A DNA stretch of 64,000 nt from Blattamonas nauphoetae (lineage: Eukaryota; Preaxostyla; Oxymonadida): positions 1-64,000 of the forward strand of contig JARBJD010000317.1 in the NCBI GenBank assembly GCA_033064195.1. Direction: 5' to 3'. Position 1 is the stretch's first letter. Each line of letters starts with the position of its first letter. Made by a program: the position numbers and the translations under genes. Below, one piece after another: positions 11,501 through 22,959 of this stretch. The notes under the pieces were generated by a model. That model saw nothing but the letters and a program-made list of their open reading frames with translations. It was not told the DNA's origin and ran no database searches.

Positions 11501-12373
11501 AAGATATGGGTTGGAGTGAGTCGGCTGACACAGAAGCAAACGGAGAAGTTCGTCGCTTTGAGCGAGGCAAAGTCGATTTCCAGTGTCCGACAAGGAAGCT
11601 GTGGGAGTCCACTATTCGGAGGGTCTTCTCCATTCGCATCGACATCAAGCATCGCCTCTTTCGCTGATGGCGGGAACCAGAAGAAGCGAAGACTCTCTGC
11701 GTCCTTTCTGTTACCTTCGCCGACAAACCGTTTCTATTATTCTTCTTCTTCTGTGAAGAGGCTCCATTGTTGTTTTGAGGAGGACGAAGGATGGCAACTG
11801 GGCTGTCGACAAGATGTCGGCTGATTCGACGAAGGTAAGTGAACCAATCGCGTTTGAAGAGACAGACGAGAAGAGCGAGGTAGTGTCGGATGAAAAGGAC
11901 GAGCCGAGCCTGAGAACGATGGCTGTGCCGAGTGAAGGATGAGCGAGCTTCACGTTCTGGAAGACCGATCCTGTCAGACTGAGTGAGGCACCATCCGCGA
12001 TATCAGCCAGCGAGAGGCATGTCTCGCTGAGACTGGTCATGGTTGGCGTCCCGGTGTCGCATGCGGTCAGCGAGAAAGTTCCTGCGGAGATGCGGAAAAG
12101 ACTCGAAATGAGCCTGGAATAATCGAGCGAGAACATCAACGAGACGAAGGAGAGAGTGTGGCTGATCTTGTTCATCATCCCTGTTCCTTCCGAAGATTGA
12201 GCAACTGTCTGTTTTCCGGAGGTCGATGAAAATGTCGCTGTGGTGGTCATTTCGAGAGATGTTAAATTGACTTGTCCAGCAACGTCGATGTTTGTTGAGA
12301 GTGAATGCGAAAGCCACGTCAGTTCCTGTGGGGGAGGAGATGAGTATGAGACGAGAGGCACTTTTAAGATCAT
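8581..12373 (-). pseudogene. Decayed beta-helix surface protein gene
   Basis: A minus-strand gene of the lineage's large pectin-lyase-like surface family, now split over several frames. Blocks that show the family: LTGSVFQNVKLAHPSLGTAIV near 11.95 kb; MLDVDANGEDPPNSGLPQLPC near 11.6 kb; CGFSEYPCASLTAF near 10.4 kb, followed by TIDHSAELTLTEGTTLAG-type strands; and NGENHQNRGIIQLPC near 8.7 kb. The repeated (C)G...PC pattern is typical of the interface before the beta-helix. At least four frame changes separate the blocks, no signal peptide is found before 12373 and no membrane helix or kinase-like tail is found at 8581, so both ends appear lost. Tiny introns could explain one or two frame changes but not all. 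Live relatives in the window lie at 52733-64000 and 33629-34892. Confidence 0.72.
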
Positions 12374-13220
12374 ATGACCTCTATACTCGTCAGTTGTGAT
12401 GAAAAGAAGTCGTGATGCTTCCGAGAATGATCAGTACACACAAGCACTGTTCAATTTCTGTGAATGTTCATCGTCCTTCAGATCAGACATCACAAACATT
12501 GCGACTGGAAGGATGTCCAGATTCTCAACAGGAAGAAAAGTGAATAAAGAGGATGTCAAATCGCAGAAAGGATGTGAACATCACGGCTCCAGAGAATGTG
12601 TAAGAATCGCATCAATCTGTTGTTGCAATCCGTTTCCGATGCAAATGTGAATGTCTGTCACTCCATTGTTACTGTTTCGTCACATTTTAAGTCTGTCTTT
12701 GGGAATGCGAGGATTGACTGTGACCTCACTTCGTTGGTTGGGTTAAGGGTGGAAGAAAGTTGATGAAATGATGGTGACTGTTCAGGAAGACACTTCAGAC
12801 TTCATTTAACACACTTCCTAGAATGGTGGATTCGAGACGTCGACACTGGGTTGAGATTGAAAAGTGATCGACATTGTGAGCGTGTTCGTAGATCCAGAGG
12901 GAGAAGATGAGGACATGCGGAGTATATTCGAACGTTGAGTAAAACCGTACAATTCGCTTTGGTTTATCATCAAAGAGTAAAAAGGGAAGGTCAGGATCGA
13001 ACCCTTTTTCATATCTGTCTCACCTCAGCTTCAATACAGAGGTGATTCGATGGTGAATGAGTGCTCATTTCGATTTCAAAGCTGGATTATGTGTCTCTTC
13101 ACCCAATTCGCCAATTTATGAGTCTCGGATCAAACCCATTCATTTAGTGTTTGAAGAAAGAATGGGCTTCATCTCCCCCAGTTTCAAAACGCGCACCCAA
13201 GTTCGGGTCCTCACCTACTT
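12374..13220. other. No intact gene; possible surface-gene remnant
   Basis: Between two minus-strand genes. A 64-codon minus-strand frame at 12818-13012 is Ser-rich with strand-like alternation (NTLTMSITFQSQPSVDV) and could be a leftover of the neighbouring surface gene. Nothing else is recognisable. Confidence 0.4.
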
Positions 13221-14234
13221 CTATTGTGATTCTCTTTCACTTTTTTCAGGACATTTTAGTTTTGTGGATTGGACGGGTTTTGTGGAATATCCTAAGATCC
13301 CTTCTTCGTGCAACTTGGTCAGCACACGTTGCTCTCGCTTCAGGACAGATGGAGTTCTCTCATCCCATGTCCCATATCCTTGTTTTACACCGTCAAGAAG
13401 TGTGCGAATGGTAGTGTGTTCTTCACAGAGCACAAGCGCGTCAGTGAAAGCAAGAGCAACTGAAGATGACAACACGAATTGTGTCATCTCTTCCAGGAAC
13501 TGCGAATTTCGAACAATCGATGCAATCAGCGTTGAGAAACCTGTAGAAGCTTCGGAGATTGTGATTTCGCGTCGATTGTTCCATAAAACCGTCAGAAACG
13601 GTTTGATTGGACGGAAGAAAAGGTCGATGAAGGTCGTCTGGAGTGTCTCCAAATTAACGCTTCTTTCTTGGCAGATTAACTCAGAATCAGAGGAAGATGG
13701 ACAGCGCATGAACCTGGCCACGATTCTCATCAGATCTCCTCTATTGTTCACTAAAACATCCTCGTCCTGTTCATAGAATTCTCGTGGGAGTGTCGCAAAA
13801 ATGCCAGTTTCGAGAAAATCGAAAAGCACGAACGATGGTTGATCGAACAGAGCTGCATGCATGAAAAACAATGTTGACTGGATCAGCTCCTCATCGGATG
13901 AAGTGAGGAGTATCACAAGTGAATTGGCAAAACCTGAGCAGGAGCCATTGGGGCTGTCAACAAGCTTGTAAAGAATCTCAAATTTGTGAAGTTGACCGCC
14001 GGATTTAAAGGCGAGATTCCGTAACAGAGTGTATGCTTGTTCGGCAGCATTTTCATCCAGATGGTTCCCTTCCTTGACGAAGTTCACAAGTGATAAGAAC
14101 GGCGGTGAGGCTTGTTCGATTCTGTCGATCGCGATGGGGACTACTCTCTGAAACAAGGGAAGTGGATCACAGGGTGTCTCTCGGATGAACGGGTGAATTG
14201 AACAGTGAGCGACTGAATCTGAAGAGGCATCCAT
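13221..14234 (-). CDS. Armadillo/HEAT-like helical repeat protein
   Basis: Uninterrupted 337-codon gene starting MDASSDSVAHCSIHPF at 14234. The product is almost entirely helical, with repeated paired helices such as NSLVILLTSSDEELIQSTLFFM and HTTIRTLLDGVKQGYG, and a final helix KREQRVLTKLHEEGI. This is the style of armadillo-like scaffold proteins greatly expanded in Blattamonas-like genomes; it is a different subfamily from the three paralogs at 24990, 32115 and 35186. No catalytic motif, no signal peptide. A scaffolding role in the cytoplasm is a guess. The last ten residues (KCPEKSERESQ) look unlike the family and could be read-through into an unspliced intron. Confidence 0.7.
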   Translation of the reverse strand: MDASSDSVAHCSIHPFIRETPCDPLPLFQRVVPIAIDRIEQASPPFLSLVNFVKEGNHLDENAAEQAYTLLRNLAFKSGGQLHKFEILYKLVDSPNGSCSGFANSLVILLTSSDEELIQSTLFFMHAALFDQPSFVLFDFLETGIFATLPREFYEQDEDVLVNNRGDLMRIVARFMRCPSSSDSELICQERSVNLETLQTTFIDLFFRPIKPFLTVLWNNRREITISEASTGFSTLIASIVRNSQFLEEMTQFVLSSSVALAFTDALVLCEEHTTIRTLLDGVKQGYGTWDERTPSVLKREQRVLTKLHEEGILGYSTKPVQSTKLKCPEKSERESQ

Positions 14235-15718
14235 TTAGCAACTTGCGAGCTGATCTGAACTTGATCGAGACCTTAATCAATAAATTTCTACACACTCTTC
14301 TGTATGCTTGATGAAAAGAGTGAACAGAAAAACGAGTGAATTGAATTAGAATTGAAAATACAACATGAACAAATAAGAATGGCAAAGACGATTAGAAATT
14401 GATTACAGTGCGGAAGATTAAACTGCAACGCCCACATGAGAAAGCTAGGGAGACCATACTGTGTTTATTTTCTTCCTTGGAGAGTTGGTAAGTGCTCCTT
14501 TAGACGCTCGCTGTCAAAACAGCCTGGTTGGTCTGTGAGGACCCAAAATGACCACTTGGGGTGAGATCGGATCTCAGTCGGATAAACTCGTTTTTATTGC
14601 TCAATTCGACTTACGCAAACAATTTCGGTAAGAATACAGATAAAAGTAAAATAAATGTCGAAATGGAGAGATAAACTGAGAAAAGGGGGAAAAGTTAAAA
14701 GTGAGAATCCACAATGGCATTATCCTTTTGAATGGATTAAAAAGAAGAAACGGACAAATGTAAATTGGTATCTTTCTCACATATCTCGCTATTTTGTCCC
14801 TTCTTTCGAGTTTAAGAGTGTGAAACAGTCGCTGTATTTTTGAAGTTGCCTTTTCTGCTTTCAAAACGGAGTTTGACAATTGAATGACAGAATAATCTCA
14901 GACAAGGTATGCTTGAGTCAGGATTCGGAGCTGAAAGGTCAATTGACTCGAACATCGAAAGATCCTGTTTTTTCCTGTTCGCACAGAAAACTCTTCTGTG
15001 ACGTCCGGGGTGATCCTCAAAATTATCTGATTCGACTGTGAGACATATTTCCGACAGAAATAGTTTCGAGATGTGTCAAAGCAGGAACAATTTCAGCTAT
15101 AGTTGAGAGAGAGAAAGAAAGCAGGGCAAGAGAAAGGTGAGAGGAAAACATTCAGGACAAAAGTGGTGAGAAAAGTGAGGACATACCATGAAAACGTGGA
15201 GTTTTGTTTGGTTCCATCGAAAAGCAACTTGATGGGAACCGTCGGCATGAGTCGTGTTCACTTCAGCATGACTGCTATTCTTGTCTGGTGAGAGAGATAT
15301 TCTGAGAATAGCAGGATTGTTGTCAGATGTTCAAAATAAAGATGAACACAAAAACAATAAACACCTTGAATTGGCTGAACAGTAACAATTGTCGAATCTG
15401 GCTGAATAGCTTGTCTGATTGTGGAAGAAATTTGAAAAACAGTTTGAAAGAGTGTATTAAGTCAAACTGTGAAAGGAAGAGCGACTGGACGCGATTGGAG
15501 GAGAATGATTGGAAGATCAAACCATGTTGTTTCTTTTTCTCGTCACGTCAACAAGATTGTTTCTCAGCGTTTATTTTCTGAAACGATCATATGGATAAAA
15601 ATCGTGAAATGGAGGCAAAATGGAAAAAGGACGCTTCTGTCAGCGTTGCAGTTTTGCCTTCCCCACTGTAAACCAACGAAAACGAGATCAACAGAACCTT
15701 ACTAGAACAAAAACAAAA
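14235..15718. other. Intergenic, no gene recognised
   Basis: About 1.5 kb between an armadillo-like gene and the B56 gene, both on the minus strand and each with its other neighbour close by. Short open frames on both strands are Lys/Asn-rich or Phe-rich and do not resemble proteins. It may hold decayed repeats; no inverted or tandem repeat stood out. Confidence 0.5.
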
Positions 15719-18700
15719 TTATTTGTGGAGCGGAGGGAGGAGGAGACTGGGAGCAGCGAGCACACTTTGCGAAGACATTGGGGAAGAACTTGGTGATGTA
15801 CTTGGTGACGAAGTGAGAGGCAGAAGGGATGATTTTCTGATCTGTTTCGGGAGAGGCGAGCGTTTGGGAGAATTTGTTGGAGATGAATGGAGTGATGAGG
15901 GCGAATTGAACATTTGCGCGAGGGACTGGGGTGGGGAGAGGGAGGGAGCGGTGCTAGCTATGCTGAGAAGTGGCAGAGAGACGTTCGTTTGTGGACTGGA
16001 TTTGGGGCTTGTTTTGGCGATTCCAGACAAATGAGTGGAACTCCGCCGAATCATCCCATTTTGAGAATCTGACACAGCCGCCGTGATCTCTTCTCTCCTT
16101 TTCGTTGCATTCGGAAGAACTTTGAGAGAAAGTCGTCGCTGATGTGTTTTGTGATTCGGAGTGGGTTGGAGGGAGAGAGAGGAGAGAGCACGTCGATGTG
16201 CTGTTGGTGGTGGATTTGGCGTTCGGCGCACAAACGGACTTGGAGAACTGCTTTCGTTGATGAATTCCGACACATTCAAGCTTGCTCGTGAATCAACTGA
16301 CCTTCGCACTGATGGAAGAATCACTGATGATTGCGTGGAGTTGCGTTTGAGTGTGTTTTGGGTTGGGAGTGGTGTTTGTGACTGTTTTGGGCGTGTTTTC
16401 ACTGATTGTGTTTCTGAATGCGTCTCCCTCACTCCACTCACCCTCACCGCAGGAAGTTGTGTCATTTTCTGATTGAATCTCAGCGGACTCTTCTGCATCG
16501 TGTTGGGAAGCGAGTTGTCGATCTCGACAGAGGCAGAAGGGGGAATAAAAGCGTGCGACGGGATGATTGGTGTCGGTGGCGTCAATCGCCCTTCCTCCAC
16601 TTTCAAATATGTCTCATTCTCAATTTGGTTCGGTCTGTTTCGAGATTTCGGTGTTTCGAGGTTGGAGGGGGGAAGGGAGAGATTGAAAACTGAGAGTGGA
16701 GTTGGAAGGTCAGGCTCAAACGAAATTTTGAGTTCTGGTAAACTGGCAGAAGGGGAATTTGGTGAATCGGCCGAATTCGAGCTGGAGAATCGGAACGTGT
16801 CCAGCGGATCGAACAGCACATCGAAATCACCATCCGAGTCATTCGGACTGAACGAATTGGCACCGACGAGAAACGAAAGTGGGTCGGACAGATCAGTTGG
16901 GGAGTTGAGCTGTCTGGGCGTGTTCGTGTTGTATTCCTGATTCACGTCAGTCGAAGGGAAAATCACAGGATGCGGTCGATGGTGTCCCAAACTGCTTTTT
17001 CTGCGAATGAGAACTCGCTGGGCGTCCTTAACGATGGATTGAACCTGTTTCGACGCTGGCTGGGTTGATAGTGTGTCGTCGTCGTCGAGAGGGGAGAGGA
17101 GAGGTGGGGTGGCGTAATGTGAGGATATGGTCAGGGGGGAGATGCCCAACACTGGGGAGACGGTGGGCGAGACGATCTGATGCTCCATCTGCTCGTTTCC
17201 GATTGGTATGGACAATGGCGATAATATACTGTTTGTTGAGCGGAGAAGTTTCTTTGTTTTGGCTGGGAGTCGAGATTTTGAGAATATTTCGTTGAAAACA
17301 GCCTTGTTCGTGGTCCAATCTGGATCGTGCGTTGATTCGACCATCTGGACCATTAATTCCGCCTGAAAATGACACTGAAGTGATATTTGCTTCACTTTCT
17401 CGTGCGACATAAAGTGTTTATGTCGAGACCCCGCTAGTGTGTCCAAAAGTTTGAGGTTGTAAGTGTACGTGTCGTTGTCGGTCTCCTGAAGCAATTTAAG
17501 GACAGATAAGGAGAGGGTCTTCACTGTGGGGTGCCAGTGTTGCCTGGTGTTCTGAGCGAGTGGAAGTATTAATTTTGGGATGGTTACAAATGACGTGGCT
17601 TTGAGCAGATCAACAATCGAATCGTTTCCAAATAAGGATAACGCTTTCTCAGCAACAAGGAAATTGTTTGAACATATTGCTTCCGAAATCCGCTGAAAAA
17701 ATTCGGATACAACACGTCGGTTTGTGTTTGGCCGTTTTGTCTTCAGGATCTCGTCATTCGGCTGGGCAGATAGGATATCTTCAAACTCGGAGAGAAATAA
17801 GACTTGTTTTCGAGTGGAGACACGCGGCCATTTGTCCAGCAGATAAAGAATAATGGTTGAGGCGAACGACGGATCCTTTTCCACGATGATTATCACGATT
17901 GAGGATAGTATTTGGTGATATAGTGGAAGCGAGGGCGGATTATGAAGAGGGAGGATTCCGTTATTGATGAAATATTGATTATTGTCCCGAAATGGTGTTT
18001 TGAAACCGCTCACAAGAGACACGACAAATTCAAGTAAGGGGACAATTCCAGGGAGTCTGACAGTATCCTGAATTTGCATGTGAAGGAGAGAGATCGTCAT
18101 GAGTCGAATGAACGTTCGATAGGCCACAAACCGGGCGAAAATGATGAAAATCAGCTTCGATGAGCAGGTGTGCAAACTCTGGTTGATTGATTCAAAGAAT
18201 GTGAATAATACAGAGATTAACTGCTTGTTAATGAAGATATCTTGAATGTCCTTTGCATTCAGCTGGTTCGGAGTCGTCTTCATAATCGTCAAATTCCATC
18301 GTGTTGTTGGAGATTATATCTGCTTTCTCCACAACAATGAATAGATTTGAACGAATAAATGAGTGAAAGAGTGGGACGAGATGATCAGGGAGAGAGATCG
18401 GTTCATGATCCTCCGTTTCTAAGAAGAAACTTTGGATATAGTGTAAATATCTCTCTTTCCGCTCACGGTAGAGAATTTGGGATGGGGTTGGATTTGAAGC
18501 GAAGCTGACCCGAATTGAACAAGTTTCGAGGAGTTCTTTCAAGTTAAGGAGGATGACATGGGGAGAGGGATTGTCTTCGATGGGTAATTCGATGATAGGG
18601 GGATATTGGAGGTGAGTGTCGTGGAGATGTAAAGCAGTTGACGAAGGCAGGAGTCGGGACGATTTGAGATTGACCTGTGGGTACGATAGAGTTGGCAAGC

Positions 18701-18863
18701 TATGGTCAATTTCGGAGGAGAGATTATCCAAGGTGATTAGATCAAGTGGATCGCTGAAAAAGTCTCTTGTGTCCTCTTCAGGGGAAAGGAATATGTCAGA
18801 AGCTGGCGATGTGCTGTGCGAGATCGGACTTAAAGTCCGGATATCACAGTCGACGCTTGACAT
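15719..18863 (-). CDS. PPP2R5-like: PP2A regulatory subunit B56 (B-prime) family protein with long C-terminal tail
   Basis: Two exons: 18336-18863 and 15719-18262, with a proposed 73-nt intron (18263-18335, GTTGTG...CCAG), giving about 1,023 residues. The B56 fold spans roughly residues 110-440: LLPLHNPPSLPLYHQIL and EKDPSF match the 'VLLPLHK..YH.QL' and 'FLEKD' landmarks, ILYLLDKWPRVSTRKQVLF matches 'LLKFWP.THS.KEVMF', and LSEFEDIL matches 'LNELEEIL'. B56 subunits steer PP2A phosphatase to LxxIxE-bearing substrates and act in mitosis and at centromeres. The last ~550 residues are Ser/Pro-rich and disordered, far longer than usual tails, with many SP sites that could be phosphorylated. The intron donor is non-consensus; the joint is chosen because it restores the B56 helix order (SNLFI then LNAKDIQDIFINKQ). 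Confidence 0.85.
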
Positions 18864-18983
18864 TGGTGATGTTCAAAGAAAGAATAAGAAGTTAAATCAA
18901 GTTTGGTTTTGGTGAATTGAGTTCGGAGTTTCACTTGAAAGAAAGATACGGGTTGATCAAATTTTGAATGGATAAATGCTAGA

Positions 18984-20194
18984 TTAACAAAAATAGAACG
19001 TCTCTTCCAAATCAGCCTTCGACTGCTTCGTCTTTGCCTCACTTGGCGCAGGTTGAGCTGCACTCTTTTCCACCGTTTCTGGTTTCGGTTCATTTTTCTG
19101 TTTTTCCGCTTCAATCGCCTTTGTTCTTTCATATTCCTTTCTCTTCTCGTCAATTGTTGGAAATCGCTTCACCCACGTCACTTGTTCCCCCTTCTCACCA
19201 ACAATATCCAACGCTTCCTGAACAGCACGTTTCAGCGTCTGTTTGTATCCTTTGTCTTCCCACATGAAATGTGGGGCGTTTTTGACGAGAGACTTTTGGA
19301 AAGCGGAGGTAGTGTGTTCTTGCCAACGGTCCAGCTTTGAAAACGGTACCATTTTGTCTAATTCGCCCACAAACACGGTAAGTGGACATGAGAGCGGGAC
19401 ATCGACTTCCTGAATAGGAGAGGGGATAAGGAGAAGAATAATGGCATGCATCGTATGGATCAGGTAAATATCCATCTAAAGCTTCGAGATCATCTCTTAA
19501 TGCAATCATATATGAGAAAAACATGCCTCATTGGTGGAAGTGTGAGATTGATAGTGTCAGGGTCAGTGATCAAAGGAGTATCATATCGAAGCAGCAATTG
19601 TTGCTGGAGCTCATCGTCAGGCAGTTTGAAGATTGGCGGGTCAACAACTCCCATCTGAGGTGGAAGACGAGATGAACAGATCAGTGTGATCGGCGGATTC
19701 CACCCACGATTTCTGATCTGTCTGCAGAACTCCAACGCACAGCAGGCACCGAAACTGTCCAAAATATGATGAGAGAAGAAGGAATAACCTGTGTCCGTAG
19801 GCTGAATATGGCAGATATTCCGGTTCCTCAAACATAAAAGCAATTTCATCAATCAGATTCTTCATCGCAATTTTGGCGTCTTTGAAACCAGGCTCACCCA
19901 CACGACTCATTCTTCCTGAGTGGAGAGAGAGATGAGAGGGAAGGGGGGGGATCACAAACCAGGGAATTGAATTCCAACTACTTGAACCTCAGCGGGAAGA
20001 AATTTGGCCCAGCGTGTGTTAAACTGCCCATAAAAGAGATATGACGAGAAAAAGGGGACCCATACAACTGTTGGTGAACCACCAGCATGGTTGAAACAGA
20101 ACAGACGGAGTGTCGTTGGAACACCGTTGGATTCCGGTCTGGGCATGACACTGAGCCATTTAGAGCGAGCGTTCAATTGGGCAGGTGTTGACAT
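18984..20194 (-). CDS. Type II thioesterase-like alpha/beta hydrolase
   Basis: Six exons (20066-20194, 19960-20023, 19789-19915, 19527-19754, 19450-19495, 18984-19409) sum to 1,020 nt, 339 residues. Landmarks of the GrsT/OLAH thioesterase family: LFCFNHAGGS near residue 31, VGIQFPGR, the nucleophile elbow GHSFGA (split by an intron), PMRDDLEALDGY, the acid in VFVGELDKMVP and the catalytic His in APHFMWED. These enzymes release acyl chains from carrier proteins of PKS, NRPS or fatty acid synthases. No such synthase lies in the window. The last ~60 residues are a charged Glu/Lys/Ala-rich tail not usual for the family. Introns are 42, 44, 34, 31 and 40 nt; the last two start GCATGT and GCATGC. 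Start chosen at MSTPAQLNARSKW, where the family homology begins. Bacterial origin followed by intron gain is possible. Confidence 0.85.
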
Positions 20195-20463
20195 CAATGG
20201 TTTTTGATAAATACTGAGAGTACACTGATCGGCCCAAACTGTTTGTTTCTGATTGTGCTCAACGCCAATACAACACTCTCGAGACAATAATGTCGACCGG
20301 AATAGGTATACCAACACACCCTTCACAGTCCCAGAAACCCATAAAGATCCAGAGTGAGACAATGAAGTGAAGACGTCGTTCAGTCAGAACGAAAAGAAGA
20401 TCTCACAGAAGCAAGAGTAACAAAGAACGAAAGAAAGGAGAGAACACGCGCGAACAGGCCAGC

Positions 20464-21991
20464 TCAATCTTCATATTCCGAATATTCCTCCCACTCCTCT
20501 TCCTCTGCATCGTCCTCCTTTTGATCTGTCTTCGGTTTCTTCACAACCATCGTGCCATAATCCCCGTCGTCGCTGGATTCTTCTTTTTTCGCTTTCGGCT
20601 TCTCCTTTTTCACAACCATCGTTCCATACTCTTCTTCATCGCTTTCATTTTGGTCTTGATCTTTCTTCTTGTCTTTGACGACCATCGTTCCATACTCTTC
20701 TTCATCGCTTTCTTCTGCTGGCTTCGGCTCCTCTTTCTTTTCGGTTTTGCGGACATATCGTTTGAGTTCTGGTTTTCGAAGGAGATCATCAGATTGGAGG
20801 CTCTGAGCAGATTGTAGTGAAAATAAGGGAAATATTGAGTGTATGAAGGAACAGACATTGTGGGTGGGGGTATTCATCCCAGAAACAGGCCCTTTTTCGA
20901 CTTCTCGAAGGAGGAAGACGAGATAATCTTTTGGGAGTTTGGAGGCCTTGATCATCAGAGGATGCTTATGAAAACGATGGAGAACGAAGAAAATGACGAT
21001 AAAGTGACCACAAACCTTTAATAAAACATCACAAAGCGGTCGTTTGGTGTGATCCTTTGTTAAACACGTTGCGATGAAATCGTTCATTTCGCTCGAAAAC
21101 TTCTCCTTTTCCTTCAATTCTGGCGGCAGATTTGACGGTATTTGGAACAATGCTCTCATCGGATGAATGCTTGAGAGCGGGGGCTTCATCTCAATTAATT
21201 CAATCGCTGTGATCCCAAGTGACCAAATGTCGGCCTCGAACGAATATCCTTCTTGTTGGATGACTTCCGGCGCCATCCAGAAGGGAGTTCCGATGGAGGT
21301 GTTTCGTTTGTTCATTGTTGCTTCGAGATTCGCACTGACACCAAAATCAGCTAAAAAATTAAAAAAAAAGCACAAATGATGAAAAAATTGAAAAGGGGGA
21401 CCTAATTTCACTTCCCCTTTCGATGTTATGAGGATATTTCCAGCTTTAATGTCTCTGTGGATCACTTTGTTCTTGTGCAGATGAGCCAAGCCTTTCAGCG
21501 ATTCATATAAGACGAATGAGACTTGTTCTTCCGAAAGACCATGTTTTAATGATTTTAGGATCGATGCAAGCGATCCTGATTCACACAATTCCATAGATAT
21601 CTGAAGAAAAAGAAGTGATTTTGAGAGAATTTGAAAATGGTAAAAATAAGGACGAACCAATAATGTGCCCTCGCTGGCAAGGTATGTGTTGAAATAGCCG
21701 ACCACATTCGGATGCGTGCAGGCCTTCATAACCTGGATTTCTTTGACAATGGCCATCAGTGTGTCTTCATCGTCGAATTCTACTTTCTTGAGGGCAACAT
21801 GTTTATGGGTGGTCTTATCCAACGCTTTGTAGACTGTGGCATATGTTCTGGAAGGGATTATTGTGGAAATGGGTGAGAAATGAGAGGATGAGATCGATTG
21901 AGAAGGCACATATCAGAACAAACCCTTCCCCTATTGAATCATCAAGTGTGAATATATCTTCAGGACGTTGACGAGCAAGTAAACTTTCCAT
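20464..21991 (-). CDS. Ste20/MST-type serine/threonine kinase with three GTMVV tail repeats
   Basis: Six exons (21924-21991, 21658-21847, 21402-21600, 21016-21350, 20887-20964, 20464-20802; 1,209 nt, 402 residues); the 84-nt last intron is in frame and less certain. Kinase core near residues 15-285: glycine loop GEGTYATVYKA, VALKKV lysine, HRDIKAGNIL, ADFGVSA and the Ste20-group signature GTPFWMAPEV plus DIWSLGITAIEL. All catalytic residues are present. The tail holds three copies of EYGTMVVK, each after an acidic run. In MST1/2 (Hippo) kinases, autophosphorylated GTMV-type Thr-Met sites in the linker dock MOB1, so the repeats are likely MOB-binding sites (inference). No SARAH domain is visible; the protein ends in an acidic stretch. 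A TTG codon 39 nt upstream is in frame, but the ATG at 21991 is preferred. Confidence 0.9.
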
Positions 21992-22183
21992 CTTGTTCTC
22001 AAGAAAGTTTCGATTGTTTTGGATCCGCAATCGGGAAAATTAGATTGAGGGACAATTTTTGACAGCGAAGAATTGACAAAAGTGAAGTGAAAAAAAACGG
22101 TTAATCGACAGGGAACGAATATGCACGAAAAAAGAAGAGAAATAGTGGAAGAAAGATCGCGATCATTTACAGTAATAATCAAC

Positions 22184-22959
22184 TCATTCCAGCGGATCAA
22201 AACCTCTCTGCTTTCTGCGGCACGGAGAGAAGATGCACTTGACGCCCTCCATCACCATTCTGGGTATCCCCACCCAGAAATACACAAACGGTACGATCTC
22301 CATTCCTGTTTTCTTTCGTCCGAATTTGTTGATGGGAATGCCGATTATGAACAGCAGGGCGAGGGAACTGAACAGGATGATGATGAAAAGCCAGCCCCAT
22401 CCGATTCCACCGCCCAAACGACACCCAAATTTCGTTTCAAAGGTGATGATCATATTTGGGCTTGAAAAATGAAAATATGGCATGGATATACGAGTAGACT
22501 TCTTGGGCAGTGATTTTATCGGCTTTGGCACATTTATATTGAACAACGGAGGAATAGCTCACAGAAAATCCTTTGTAGGTGTCTTGAAGGATCAAGAAAA
22601 ATGATGAGAAGACCGGTAAAAACACACATTTAAAGTAGATCCCTTCATTATTTGGCATTTCATCCCATGTTACTGTTGAATTCTCGCCGTAACATTCACA
22701 ATTGTACGATGATTCTTTTGTGACAACACATGTCGGAACATCGCAGATTGTTTGAGTAAGGGAACGGAGATGGTTGAATTTGATAGTGTACGAGTCAACG
22801 GTGGTGTTGTAATCGTATCTGGGCAATAAAATGCGAGAAGAGATGATGGAAAGATCACTGAGCAGACTTGTCTTGTGCGAGGCTTTTGAGGTTAAATTGT
22901 TTGAGAAGAGCCGGATCTGACTCGGAATACAAGAGACGAATGAAGGTAAGTACGAGCAT
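22184..22959 (-). CDS. MRH/Atg27-like type I membrane protein
   Basis: Four exons (22859-22959, 22628-22818, 22492-22582, 22184-22460; 660 nt, 219 residues), introns of 40, 45 and 31 nt. Starts with a short signal peptide MLVLTFIRLLYSES, has a Cys-containing luminal domain (CDVPTCVV, CECYG, YKCAKADK), one membrane helix GWGWLFIIILFSSLALLFII and a cytoplasmic tail with GMEIVPFVYFW. The tail pattern 'G.E.iP...FW..lP' is typical of Atg27 and mannose-6-phosphate-receptor homology proteins, which cycle between Golgi, endosomes and autophagic membranes. It starts 207 bp from the plus-strand gene at 23167, so 22960-23166 is probably a shared divergent promoter. Confidence 0.75.

Noticed and set aside
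20521-20817. Plus-strand hydrophobic frame with apparent membrane segments
   Set aside because: Antisense of the acidic, repetitive tail of the MST-like kinase.
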